Shown: positions 19,001 to 26,517, numbered from the stretch's first letter. The stretch is 64,000 nt of DNA from an uncultured Verrucomicrobiota bacterium (GCA_903939515.1 CAJAHH010000065.1:1-64000); one strand, 5' to 3'. The notes: generated from the letters alone by a model not told the origin. Numbers and translations: made by a program.

Positions 19001-22000
19001 GGTCGGTTGTGAAACCACCGTATAAGTGATGGCGTCTCCGTCCGCATCGACGGCCTGCAAGTTGATGACCGTCGCAGTGCTCTCGCGCACCGACACATCC
19101 TGATTTGAAGCGATGGGCGCATCAGCCACCGGAGTGACGGTGACCGCAACCGTCGCGAGCTCAGAATCAAAGGACCCATCATTGACCTTAAAGGTAAATG
19201 AATCAGTGCCGTTGGCATTGGCGCGGGGGGTGTACACCAAATTAGGGGCCGTGCCACTGAGCGATCCGAGAGCAGGCGCCGTGACGATGGTGTAAGTCAG
19301 CGTATCCGACTGGGGATCAGTACCCGTGAGTGTGACTGCAACGGTGGCATCTTCGGCGGTCGAAACAGCCTGAGACTTGGCAACCGGAACCAGATCCAAG
19401 AGCGAAGGACCCACGGGCTTGATGCTGGTGGCCTTGAAGAAGCCAGCGGCATCCATGGCCGTCCAGTCTTGGGCCCAGTTCTCGGAACCGAAGGCGCCGG
19501 TGAAATTGACCGTCGTCAGGCCCGGGGTGTCCGTCTGCGGCACGCCATATGCGGGACTACCGGCTCGCAGCGTCGGATCCAACTGTCCGTCGGGCTTGCG
19601 GCTGATGCCCCCCAGCAACGGATCAACCACTTGGTTGCTGCTGGTCGGCGCGTACTCCTTGCCGTAGTCTTCGTTGGATCCGCTCTTAAATCCCCAGAAC
19701 ACGTTGTTCTTCACGTCCGGAGTCGACACCCCGTCGTCGTCGATCCGCACCCGGACTCCACCGAAATCGGTGATCACCGAGTTGTACCAACGCGCCTTGT
19801 TCTCCTGACGGAACCGCAACGCATCGTTGCCGCTCGAGTTGGTGCCCGCTCCGATCATCGTCGCGTTGCGCACCAAGTAATTGGCCAAGGGCAATGCTCC
19901 CGGAACACGCACGTCCGGCGACTGAGGCTGGCCGTTTTGCTCTGATCCGCTATCCTTGGCTCCTGGCTCCTGGATTCCGAACCAGAATTGGTTCAGACCG
20001 TTGTAGCCCTGATCGGTGTCGAACCCGTCGTCGTCGCAGAAGGCGGCCACCAAGTGCTTGGTGTTCACCGAACCACCGAAGAACTCGAACCCGTCGTCAG
20101 CGATGCAGTAGGCTTCCAAATAGTCAGCCACCGTGTTTCGACCCACGCCGCACAGCGACCATCCGTTGATCTCCTTGTCGGTCGTCAACTTCTTGCCGCC
20201 GTGGCGCACCGAGACATATCGGAAAATACCTGAACTGTCGTTGTCGTCAGTGCCACCATAGCGGTGCAAATAATCGATCTGACCAGTCAACGCGTTCGTG
20301 ACCGCCAAATCAGGCAAACCTTCGTAAATGTCGTAGGAGACATTGTTGGTCGTCCATCCCGGGTTGTTCAACCGGGCGTTACCGAAGAGAACGATGCCAC
20401 CCCAGAGACCCCGTGTCGGGAAGGGCAAGTCGCCCGCATCGCTCACGTCGTCGTTTTCGGCGGTGAAGATGATGGGGTTGTTCGGGGTGCCGTTGGCGTT
20501 GACTTTGCCGCCGCGGCAGACAAAGAGGCAGCCGAAGTCGTTGGCAGCACTAGTGGAAGAGCCGCTTCCCGAAAGACCCTTAACGACCGTTCCCGGCTCG
20601 ATGTTCAGAACCGCATTGCTCATGACGTAGGTGAAACCCGTCAGGATATAGACATTGGTCGCAGACCAATTGTAGGTGCCGTACAAGTGTGGGGTGCTGA
20701 CGTAAAACACGTTGTCGCGCGCCGGGAAGAAACCGTCGGCGCTGAGCCCCGTCCAGCCATAGGCCCAGTTGTCTTCTCCGTCGAAGGCACCCTTGTAATC
20801 CACAGGGGTCCAGAAGCCGTCGGTGGGCGTGCTCATAGCGCCTTCAAACACCGGGCTACCCGGGGTCGGCCTCGGATCCAGCTTACCGTCGGCAGCACGG
20901 CTGATCGAACGAAGCTTCGGATCGGCCACCGGGTTCAGAGCAGCCGGGACATACTCCTTGCCGTAGTCTTCGTTGGATCCGCTCTTGAATCCCCAGAACA
21001 CGTTGTTCTTCACGTCCGGCGTCGAAACTCCGTCGTCGTCGATCCGCACCCGGACTCCACCGAAATCGGTGATCACTGAGTTGTACCAGCGCGCCTTGTT
21101 CTCCTGGCGGAAGCGCAAAGCATCGTTGGCTGTCGTGTTCGTTCCAGCTCCAATTAAGGTCGCATTGCGGATCGTGTAGTTCGACAGCGGCAACGCTCCG
21201 GCCACACGCACGTCCGGAGACTGAGGCTGGCCATTCTGCTCCGAGCCACTGTCCTTGGCTGTCGGCTCTTGGATGCCGAACCAGAACTGATTCTGACCGT
21301 TGTAACCCATGTCGGTGTCAAACCCGTCGTCGTCGCAGAAAGCGGCCACCAAGTGCTTGGTGTTCACTGAACCACCGAAGAACTCGAACCCGTCGTCGGC
21401 AATGCAGTAGGCTTCCAGATAGTCAGCCACAGTGCCACGGCCTACGCCGCACAACGACCACCCGTTGATCTCCTTGTCGGTCGTCAGCTTCTTGCCGCCG
21501 TGCCGCACCGAGACGTAGCGCATCGAACCAGAACTATCGTTGTCATTGCTGCCACCATAGCGGTGCAAGTAGTCGATCTGGCCGCTCACAGCATTGGTCA
21601 CCGCGAGGTCGGGCAGTCCTTCATAGATGTCGTACGACACGTTGTTGGTGGTCCAGCCTGGGTTGTTCAGGCGGGCATTGCCGAAGAGAACGATGCCACC
21701 CCACAAACCACGCGTCGGGAAAGGCAGATCACCGGAATCGCTCACATCGTCGGCCACCGCCGTAAAGATGATGGGCCGATTCGGCGTGCCGTTGGCGTTG
21801 AGCTTGCCACCGGAGCAGACAAACAAGCAGCCGAAGTCATTCGCCGCACTGGTCGAGGTTCCCGTGCCGGAGGCTCCCTTAACCACCGTGCCCGCCTCGA
21901 TGTTCAAGACGGCGTTGCTCATCACGTACGTGAAGCCGGTCAATATGTACGTGTTGGTTGCCACCCAGTTGTGGCTGCCATACAGGTATCCTGTGATGCG

Positions 22001-22090
22001 GTTGGTTTCGCCTCGGACCTGAGTGCCGATCAGCGCGGAAGTCAGGGTGATCCAAAGGATCAGCCATGCTGGGATTCGACGAGTTTTCAT
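16010..22090 (-). CDS. 2026-residue exported protein, A-B-Ig-Ig-A'-B' repeats
   Basis: The protein has a signal peptide (MKTRRIPAWLILWITLTSAL to QVRG). Four modules of about 430 residues follow, each opening YLYGxxxWxATNxYILTGF. They contain VLNIEAGTVVKG, IIFTAxxDDVSD, GLWGGIVLFGNARLNNPGW, RYGGxxDxDSSG and EAYCIADDGFEFFGGSVNTK, typical of parallel beta-helix surface proteins. Two cadherin/Ig-like domains (about 880-1085) separate modules 2 and 3. The acidic DDDGFDTD and RIDDDGVSTP loops suggest calcium binding. The last 70 residues carry the shared C-terminal domain (YILQSRTALDQTAWTPV to FVRISVE). It is probably a cell-surface or secreted adhesin-like protein; no catalytic site is recognised. 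Upstream lie a PhoB-like site and a shared promoter-like element. Confidence 0.85.
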   Translation of the reverse strand: MKTRRIPAWLILWITLTSALIGTQVRGETNRITGYLYGSHNWVATNTYILTGFTYVMSNAVLNIEAGTVVKGASGTGTSTSAANDFGCLFVCSGGKLNANGTPNRPIIFTAVADDVSDSGDLPFPTRGLWGGIVLFGNARLNNPGWTTNNVSYDIYEGLPDLAVTNAVSGQIDYLHRYGGSNDNDSSGSMRYVSVRHGGKKLTTDKEINGWSLCGVGRGTVADYLEAYCIADDGFEFFGGSVNTKHLVAAFCDDDGFDTDMGYNGQNQFWFGIQEPTAKDSGSEQNGQPQSPDVRVAGALPLSNYTIRNATLIGAGTNTTANDALRFRQENKARWYNSVITDFGGVRVRIDDDGVSTPDVKNNVFWGFKSGSNEDYGKEYVPAALNPVADPKLRSISRAADGKLDPRPTPGSPVFEGAMSTPTDGFWTPVDYKGAFDGEDNWAYGWTGLSADGFFPARDNVFYVSTPHLYGTYNWSATNVYILTGFTYVMSNAVLNIEPGTVVKGLSGSGSSTSAANDFGCLFVCRGGKVNANGTPNNPIIFTAENDDVSDAGDLPFPTRGLWGGIVLFGNARLNNPGWTTNNVSYDIYEGLPDLAVTNALTGQIDYLHRYGGTDDNDSSGIFRYVSVRHGGKKLTTDKEINGWSLCGVGRNTVADYLEAYCIADDGFEFFGGSVNTKHLVAAFCDDDGFDTDQGYNGLNQFWFGIQEPGAKDSGSEQNGQPQSPDVRVPGALPLANYLVRNATMIGAGTNSSGNDALRFRQENKARWYNSVITDFGGVRVRIDDDGVSTPDVKNNVFWGFKSGSNEDYGKEYAPTSSNQVVDPLLGGISRKPDGQLDPTLRAGSPAYGVPQTDTPGLTTVNFTGAFGSENWAQDWTAMDAAGFFKATSIKPVGPSLLDLVPVAKSQAVSTAEDATVAVTLTGTDPQSDTLTYTIVTAPALGSLSGTAPNLVYTPRANANGTDSFTFKVNDGSFDSELATVAVTVTPVADAPIASNQDVSVRESTATVINLQAVDADGDAITYTVVSQPTLGVLSGTAPNLTYTPKLNAQGNDTFTFKVSDGALESAVVTVRITIGTVEGNVINVAAGYLYGTHNWVATNTYILTGFTYVMSNAVLNIEAGTVVKGASGTGTSTSAANDFGCLFVCSGGKLNANGTPNRPIIFTAVADDVSDAGDLPFPTRGLWGGIVLFGNARLNNPGWTTNNVSYDIYEGLPDLAVTNAVSGQIDYLHRYGGSNDDDSSGSMRYVSVRHGGKKLTTDKEINGWSLCGVGRGTVADYLEAYCIADDGFEFFGGSVNTKHLVSAFNDDDGFDTDMGYNGQNQFWFGIQEPTAKDSGSEQNGQPQSPDVRVAGALPLSNYTIRNATLIGAGTNTTANDALRFRQENKARWYNSIVTGFGGVRVRIDDDGVSTPDVKNNLFWGFLAGSNEDYGKEYVPADLNPVADPKLLSISRKPDGKLDPRLSTGSPAFTGAMSTPADGFWTPANYKGAFDANDNWAYGWTGLSAEGFFPARDNVVYVDSNYLYGTYDWVATNTYILTGFTYVMSNSVLNIEPGTVIKGVSGTGSSSSAANDFGCLFVCRGGKINAAGTAGNPIIFTAEVDDVSDAGDLPFPTRGLWGGIVLFGNARLNNPGWTTNNVSYDIYEGLPDLAVTNDFTGQIDYLHRYGGTDDDDSSGVFRYVSVRHGGKKLTTDKEINGWSLCGVGRGTVADYLEAYCIADDGFEFFGGSVNTKHLVAAFCDDDGFDTDMGYNGQNQFWFGIQEPTAKDSGAEQNGQPQSPDVRVPGALPLANYVVRNATMIGAGTNSSGNDALRFRQENKARWFNSVFTDFGGVRVRIDDDGVSTPELKNNVFWGYKTGSNEDYGKEYVPAALNPTVDPLLGGISRKADGQLDPTLRAGSPAYGVPQTETPGFVKVNFTGAFGSENWAQDWTALDADGFFKATSIKPVGPMALPQPKAPILGVAATATGLKITFMSEPGRTYILQSRTALDQTAWTPVQSPVVGTGSDLTVEVPFGVATGFVRISVE
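16245..21995 (-). repeat. four long coding repeats, order A B (Ig Ig) A' B'
   Basis: Approximate minus-strand extents are A 21995-20695, B 20695-19390, Ig-like spacer 19390-18840, A' 18840-17530 and B' 17530-16245. Modules 1 and 3 share NGTPNRPIIFTAVADDVSD. Modules 2 and 4 share the ending DxAGFFKATSIKPVGP. A therefore resembles A' and B resembles B' more than A resembles B, implying that an A-B pair was duplicated as a block. DNA identity is very high in places, so recombination or assembly collapse is possible. Confidence 0.8.
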
Positions 22091-22110
22091 GATTTATAAC
22101 CTGCCGCGCT

Positions 22111-22145
22111 CGGTTGTAACCAAAACCGGTTCTGAGCACTTCAAG
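22111..22145 (-). promoter_or_regulatory. element shared with the 13095 promoter
   Basis: On the minus strand this reads TTGAAGTGCT, then AACCGGTT and GGTTA. It lies 20-55 bp upstream of the ATG at 22090 and resembles the element at 13133-13160 upstream of the PA14-like gene. The first block could act as a -35 region. Confidence 0.4.
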
Positions 22146-22168
22146 TCCCACCATTTTCCGGAGCTCAT

Positions 22169-22186
22169 GTGACAACTGTATGACGC
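22169..22186 (-). promoter_or_regulatory. PhoB-box-like direct repeat
   Basis: On the minus strand, GCGTCAT and TTGTCAC begin exactly 11 bp apart, as in one PhoB-dimer site. It is 79-96 bp upstream of the ATG at 22090, close to the distance of the similar array upstream of 6125. It lies in the shared divergent region with the PlcP-like gene, so it could serve either side. Confidence 0.45.
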
Positions 22187-22421
22187 TTGGATGTTTTTCC
22201 CGTAAAGACGACCAACGTCCTGTTCTCTTTACCGCCAACTTCCCATTCTTATAGACGTGACCACCGAGAAGGCACTTCCGTCACACCCTCCGCCGATGGC
22301 ATCGAACAGGATTCACAACGGAAAATTTCAGGTGACGACCTGTTTCCAGCTTGGACTTGGCAGGCGGGACCTTTAGCAAGATGACAGACATGCCTTCGTC
22401 CCAACGAAGCCGCCCGACCTC

Positions 22422-23375
22422 ATGAAGTACAACGCCATCTGGATTTCGGACCTTCACCTCGGGAGCAAGCATAGCCAGGCGGATCTTCTACTGTCGTTCC
22501 TGCACAACCACGAATGCCGCCACCTGTATCTGGTGGGTGACATCATCGATGGCTGGGAGCTCCGACGGCGATGGCTTTGGAGCAGCGATGCCAATACGGT
22601 CATCCAGAAAATCCTGCGGATGAACCGCAAACAGACCCAAGTCACCTACGTTTTTGGGAACCATGATGAATTCATGGAGCAATTTCTGGGTTTAAACTTG
22701 GGTGGAGTGCGCCTGGTGGAACGTGCCATTCACGAAGGTTTGGACGGGCGTCGTTATCTCGTGCTTCACGGCCACCAACTCGATGGACTAGTCCTCTTTA
22801 ACCGACTACTCGAGCGCGTGGGAGCCCGTCTTTACGACTGGATTCTCGAATTTAATCTGCACTTCAACCGACTCCGACGTCGGATGGGCTTCGGATATTG
22901 GTCGGTGGCCGCTTACTTGAAATTCCAAGCCAAGGGCGCCGTCCGCTACGTCACCCAATATGAAGAGGCCATGGTGCGATTAGCGCGTCAGGCGGGTGTC
23001 GAGGGCGTCATTTGCGGCCACATCCACCGGGCCGAAATCCGGACGGTCCAGGGCTTCGAATACCTCAACTGCGGCGACTGGGTGGAGAGTTGCACCGCTC
23101 TGGCCGAGGATTTTGAAGGCAACATCCATTTGCTGAGGCTCGACGACTCAAAAAACACCCCCCTAAACAACCCTGCGGTGGGCGAAGATGCTAACGCTGA
23201 CCGGACACGGATGCGGAGGTCCGAACTCTCAGCCCGCCGATCGGCCCCCATAGACCCGGTACGAGAGACCGGCTCACTCTCGGAGGATTTGCCCCTGTTC
23301 CGGAACACTGGACCTGGTACTCGTGAACGGATGACCCCGGCCGCGGAACTGCGAAGCGTCCGACGCCGGACCTGA
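22422..23375 (+). CDS. plcP: PlcP/LpxH-type metallophosphoesterase
   Basis: A calcineurin-like metallophosphoesterase of 317 residues. Metal ligands appear in ISDLHLGSKHS, YLVGDIIDGWELRRRW, FGNHDEF, VLHGHQLD and CGHIHRAEI. The segments LVGDIIDGWELRRRW, LGGVRLVERAIHE, NRLRRRMGFGYWSVAAYLK and YLNCGDWVESCTA match PlcP-type enzymes more closely than LpxH. In rhizobia and marine bacteria PlcP releases diacylglycerol from phospholipids under phosphate limitation. The BtaA-like gene nearby would use that diacylglycerol. The last 60 residues (from about 255) are low-complexity and overlap the end of the convergent methyltransferase gene by 102 bp. LpxH-like activity cannot be excluded from sequence alone. 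Confidence 0.8.
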   Translation: MKYNAIWISDLHLGSKHSQADLLLSFLHNHECRHLYLVGDIIDGWELRRRWLWSSDANTVIQKILRMNRKQTQVTYVFGNHDEFMEQFLGLNLGGVRLVERAIHEGLDGRRYLVLHGHQLDGLVLFNRLLERVGARLYDWILEFNLHFNRLRRRMGFGYWSVAAYLKFQAKGAVRYVTQYEEAMVRLARQAGVEGVICGHIHRAEIRTVQGFEYLNCGDWVESCTALAEDFEGNIHLLRLDDSKNTPLNNPAVGEDANADRTRMRRSELSARRSAPIDPVRETGSLSEDLPLFRNTGPGTRERMTPAAELRSVRRRT

Positions 23376-24059
23376 TTCGAACACAAGTGCTTGGGAGTCA
23401 GGCCAGGCGGCGCATTGCCGGAATCCATGATCCAGAAAGGCTGAGCGCCCCCGGGGATTAATGTAGACGACATGGACCGGGCTACGGGTCGCATGGTCCG
23501 CGAGGCGTTGAACCACGCGCTCCAAGGTCAAACCTACGAAAGGGTTGTACAGAAACACCACCAACGGACCTTCTGGAGGCTGAAAGCGGACGGCATCCAT
23601 CGTCTGGATCTCGAGACAAATTTCCGGATGCCTCAATCGAAGCGTTTGAAGGTTTCGTTCGGCCAGAGTCGCTAGATCGCGGGATACTTCGACTCCGATA
23701 AGTTGGCGAAATCCGGCTAGAATACCCACGGCCAGTCCCCGGCCTTTCCCACAACCGTAGTCCACAAACGTCGCGCTCAAACGCAATTCCATCGGCAGCC
23801 CGTTCAAGATTTCCAGCGCCAGTCTAGGATCAACCCCCTGATACTGCACGGCATCGGAAATCCGAAACTCAGGCTCGCTGGCTTCATGCCGGACTTCCTG
23901 CGGAAAGAATGCCGACAGACCGTGTTGATGATCAAAAGACCATTGGGAGACTAATTGGCTAACTCCATTGCAGACACCCTCTCGCCGTAGAGCAGCAAGG
24001 GCGAGCACCGCGTATTTTCTGATCACCCAGAGAGAAGTTCTGGGGGAAGCAATCTCCAT
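23274..24059 (-). CDS. class I SAM-dependent methyltransferase
   Basis: The 261-residue protein has a Rossmann-type SAM site: FVDYGCGKGRGLAVGILAG (motif I), IGVEVSRDLATLAERNL (acidic residue at the end of beta 2), IQTMDAVRF and VVFLYNPFVG (motif IV region). The substrate is unknown. Being divergent from btaA, it is a candidate for headgroup N-methylation, but it shows no clear BtaB signature. ATG 24059 is preferred because AGGG/GAGG precede it. An in-frame ATG at 24122 would add 21 residues but overlaps a 13-bp palindrome. The 3' end overlaps the PlcP-like gene tail to tail. Confidence 0.75.
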   Translation of the reverse strand: MEIASPRTSLWVIRKYAVLALAALRREGVCNGVSQLVSQWSFDHQHGLSAFFPQEVRHEASEPEFRISDAVQYQGVDPRLALEILNGLPMELRLSATFVDYGCGKGRGLAVGILAGFRQLIGVEVSRDLATLAERNLQTLRLRHPEICLEIQTMDAVRFQPPEGPLVVFLYNPFVGLTLERVVQRLADHATRSPVHVVYINPRGRSAFLDHGFRQCAAWPDSQALVFESGPASDASQFRGRGHPFTSTRSSVPEQGQILRE

Positions 24060-24115
24060 ATCCTCAACCCTGTTCTTCCCATGCGTCCAAGAGGCTTCAT
24101 TGGGGTGACATTTTC

Positions 24116-24128
24116 GAGTCATTGACTC
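24116..24128. promoter_or_regulatory. perfect 13-bp palindrome GAGTCATTGACTC
   Basis: GAGTCA-T-TGACTC lies between the divergent methyltransferase (start 24059) and the BtaA-like gene (start 24183). It is well placed to be an operator for both. No regulator is encoded beside it. Confidence 0.4.
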
Positions 24129-24182
24129 GGAGGCGTTGCCGGACCGATCACCGATCAGATAGATTACTCGCTGAGCAATCGC

Positions 24183-25379
24183 ATGAGAACCTTGGCCACC
24201 TGGACGACGGAAACCCTCTTCAACTATGTCCACGGGAACTATCTGGTCTACAACACCTGTTGGGAGGATCCGCGGCTCGATCGGGAAGTCCTTGGTCTGG
24301 GTGGGGAGGATGAATTGGTCCTCATCACGTCGGCGGGCTGCAATGCTCTGGACTACGCGCTCGACGGACCCCGGCGGATTCATGCCGTAGACATGAACTT
24401 CCGGCAAAATGCCCTGTTGGAGCTCAAGCTGGCCGGTATCCGAAATCTCGAACACGACGAGTTTTTTGCGATCTTCGGTGACGGCGGAACCCCCGCCTTT
24501 CGGGCCTGGTACCAGCAACGTTTACGGCGGGACCTTCCTTTGTCCGCTCGAGAGTACTGGGATGATCGAACCCACTTTTTTGCGCGACGCAAACCTTCAG
24601 ACTCATTCTATCATCGGGGCACCACCGGGGTTTTTGCCAAGTCCATGATGCGCTACTTCCGGATGGCCGGAGTCTTGGATGACTTGCGAAGCCTATTTTC
24701 GGCCGGATCTCTGGAGGAACAACGCGCCATTTATTTCGGGCGCGTCCGTGAGAAGTTCTGGCGACCGTCCATACGCCGCGCCCTGCGCTCCGATTTCGCG
24801 CTGAGTCTTTTGGGAGTTCCTGCGGCTCAGAGGGATCACTTGGAGCGGACCTGCGGGCAAGACATCGCAGCCTTCATGGAGGACTGTGTGGAGACGGTCT
24901 GCACACGACTACCAGTGGCCGACAACTACTTCTGGCGCCTCTACCTTTTTGGGCGCTACACCCGGGACTGCTGCCCGGAGTACTTGCGCGAGCCGAACTT
25001 CCAACGACTGAAGGACGGCCTGGCCGACCGGATCGAGACCCACACCAACAGCCTGACTGGCTTTCTGCGCCAACATACCCGCCCCCTGTCTCGATTCGTG
25101 CTCCTCGATCACATGGACTGGCTGAGCCACCGGCATCCCGAGGCGCTGGCCGAGGAATGGCAGGCTATTGTGGATCGGGCCAGTGCGGGTGCACGGATTT
25201 TGTGGCGATCCGGGGGTGTTTCCGTTGATTTCGTGGATCCGGTGCGTGTCCGCTACCAAGGAAGCCCGACCCGCGTGGGTGAATTGATCCGGTACGATCG
25301 GGCACTGGCCACCGATTGCCACCGCCGGGATCGCGTCCACACCTATGGCAGCTTCCACATTGCACACCTCACCGCCTGA
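24183..25379 (+). CDS. btaA: BtaA-like (DUF3419) 3-amino-3-carboxypropyl transferase
   Basis: The 398-residue protein opens FNYVHGNYLVYNTCWEDPRL, then LVLITSAGCNALDYALDGP, RIHAVDMNFRQNALLELKLA and EFFAIFGDG. These are the hallmarks of DUF3419. The founding member, BtaA of Rhodobacter, transfers the 3-amino-3-carboxypropyl group of SAM to diacylglycerol, the first step of the phosphorus-free betaine lipid DGTS. Later segments VADNYFWRLYLFGRYT and LLDHMDWL fit the family. It overlaps the next gene by 35 bp, so the two are probably co-transcribed. The exact lipid product in this organism is inference. Confidence 0.8.
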   Translation: MRTLATWTTETLFNYVHGNYLVYNTCWEDPRLDREVLGLGGEDELVLITSAGCNALDYALDGPRRIHAVDMNFRQNALLELKLAGIRNLEHDEFFAIFGDGGTPAFRAWYQQRLRRDLPLSAREYWDDRTHFFARRKPSDSFYHRGTTGVFAKSMMRYFRMAGVLDDLRSLFSAGSLEEQRAIYFGRVREKFWRPSIRRALRSDFALSLLGVPAAQRDHLERTCGQDIAAFMEDCVETVCTRLPVADNYFWRLYLFGRYTRDCCPEYLREPNFQRLKDGLADRIETHTNSLTGFLRQHTRPLSRFVLLDHMDWLSHRHPEALAEEWQAIVDRASAGARILWRSGGVSVDFVDPVRVRYQGSPTRVGELIRYDRALATDCHRRDRVHTYGSFHIAHLTA

Positions 25380-26517
25380 GCCCTCGGCGCAGGTTCTTTG
25401 GTCTACCGAAGCCGTCCGAGCCATCGGAGGCGGTGACTTCGGGGCACCCGCCTACTGGCGGCGAGTTGTGGGTGAAACATTCCGCCCGGCGATGAACCTA
25501 AATGGTCGCGCGGGTTGGGTGTCCCATGGCGCGTTCGGTTGCCCCATCACGGTGCACGATCGCCGACGCACCGACTCTTATCCGGTGTCGCTGATGACCC
25601 AATATCTCGACTATCCGCGGGCCGAATTAAACCACTTTTCCAGCGGTCCCCTGCGACTGGCTGTACGACTCGGTCTGGTGGCCTTCGAGGCAATCCTGCG
25701 CGGTGCCATCGCCGATCGTACCGTTCAATGGAACAGTTGGATGTTCTCGACCAACCCCGTTCCTGAGGGGCTTTTGGGATCGGTAGGGGCCATCACCCGC
25801 TCGTTGGTGCGGGAGTTTCCTGAGCATGCGGTGGTTCTAAGGAATGTCGACGAGGTCGGCGCCCCGGGACTGGCCGATCAGCTTGTCCAACAGGGTTACC
25901 GCCTGCTAACCAGTCGGATCGTCCATTGTTTTGACGCCCGTCAAAGGCCCTTAAGAGGCACGTCGACGCTGCGCCGGGACGGAAAAGAATTCGCCGGCGA
26001 CACCCGCTACCGATGGGTCCACCCCTCGGAGATCTTAGACTCCGATGCAGCCCGTATTGCTGAGCTCTACCGAATGCTCTACCTGGACAAGCATTCCCGA
26101 CTGAATCCGCACTATGACGAGGGCTTTGTCCGTGCGGCCATCCGCGGTCGCTGGCTGGAGTTTCACGGCCTTCGTGATCGCTTGGGTCGATTGGTGGGTA
26201 TTTGGGGATACTTCACCATCGACACCACTATCACGACAGTTCCCTTCATCGGCTACGACACCACGTTGCCACCAGAATTGGGCCTCTATCGACAGCTCTT
26301 TCTCGGCATCCACCGCGAGGTGAATGATCGGAAGCAACTGCTCAACTACAGCTCCGGGGCGGGCGAATTTAAACGCCGCCGAGGTGCTGTGCCCGCAGTG
26401 GAATACAACGCCGTCTTCGATCGCCATCTGCCCGAACGGCGACGCATGGCCTTCCGCATCGCTGGCCTGCTCTTGAATCGCCTGGCCCGGCCGTGGCTTG
26501 AGGCCAGCGGTCTGTAG
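25345..26517 (+). CDS. GNAT/FemAB-like acyltransferase, uncharacterised
   Basis: The 390-residue protein overlaps btaA by 35 bp. The C-terminal half looks like a GNAT or BioF2-type fold: YRMLYLDKHSRLNPHYDEGF, WGYFTIDTTITTVPFIGYD, LNYSSGAGEFKRRRGAVP and VEYNAVFDRHLPERRRM. The N-terminal half (FGAPAYWRRVVGETFRPAMN) resembles proteins encoded beside DUF3419 genes, but no function is known to me. There is no signal peptide. The tight overlap suggests it modifies the same lipid or its precursor, by inference only. Confidence 0.6.
   Translation: MAASTLHTSPPEPSAQVLWSTEAVRAIGGGDFGAPAYWRRVVGETFRPAMNLNGRAGWVSHGAFGCPITVHDRRRTDSYPVSLMTQYLDYPRAELNHFSSGPLRLAVRLGLVAFEAILRGAIADRTVQWNSWMFSTNPVPEGLLGSVGAITRSLVREFPEHAVVLRNVDEVGAPGLADQLVQQGYRLLTSRIVHCFDARQRPLRGTSTLRRDGKEFAGDTRYRWVHPSEILDSDAARIAELYRMLYLDKHSRLNPHYDEGFVRAAIRGRWLEFHGLRDRLGRLVGIWGYFTIDTTITTVPFIGYDTTLPPELGLYRQLFLGIHREVNDRKQLLNYSSGAGEFKRRRGAVPAVEYNAVFDRHLPERRRMAFRIAGLLLNRLARPWLEASGL

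Noticed and set aside
16097-21079. Several recurring plus-strand frames (such as 20264-21079) inside the giant protein gene
   Set aside because: They recur because the coding repeats recur. They are antisense shadows with no start signals or domains.
16245-21995. Possible CRISPR or satellite array
   Set aside because: The repeat units are about 1.3 kb, in frame and encode protein modules; there are no short spaced repeats.
22422-23375. Calling the metallophosphoesterase LpxH outright
   Set aside because: Segments IIDGWELRRRW and YLNCGDWVESC and the BtaA neighbour fit PlcP-type enzymes better, so LpxH is kept only as the alternative.
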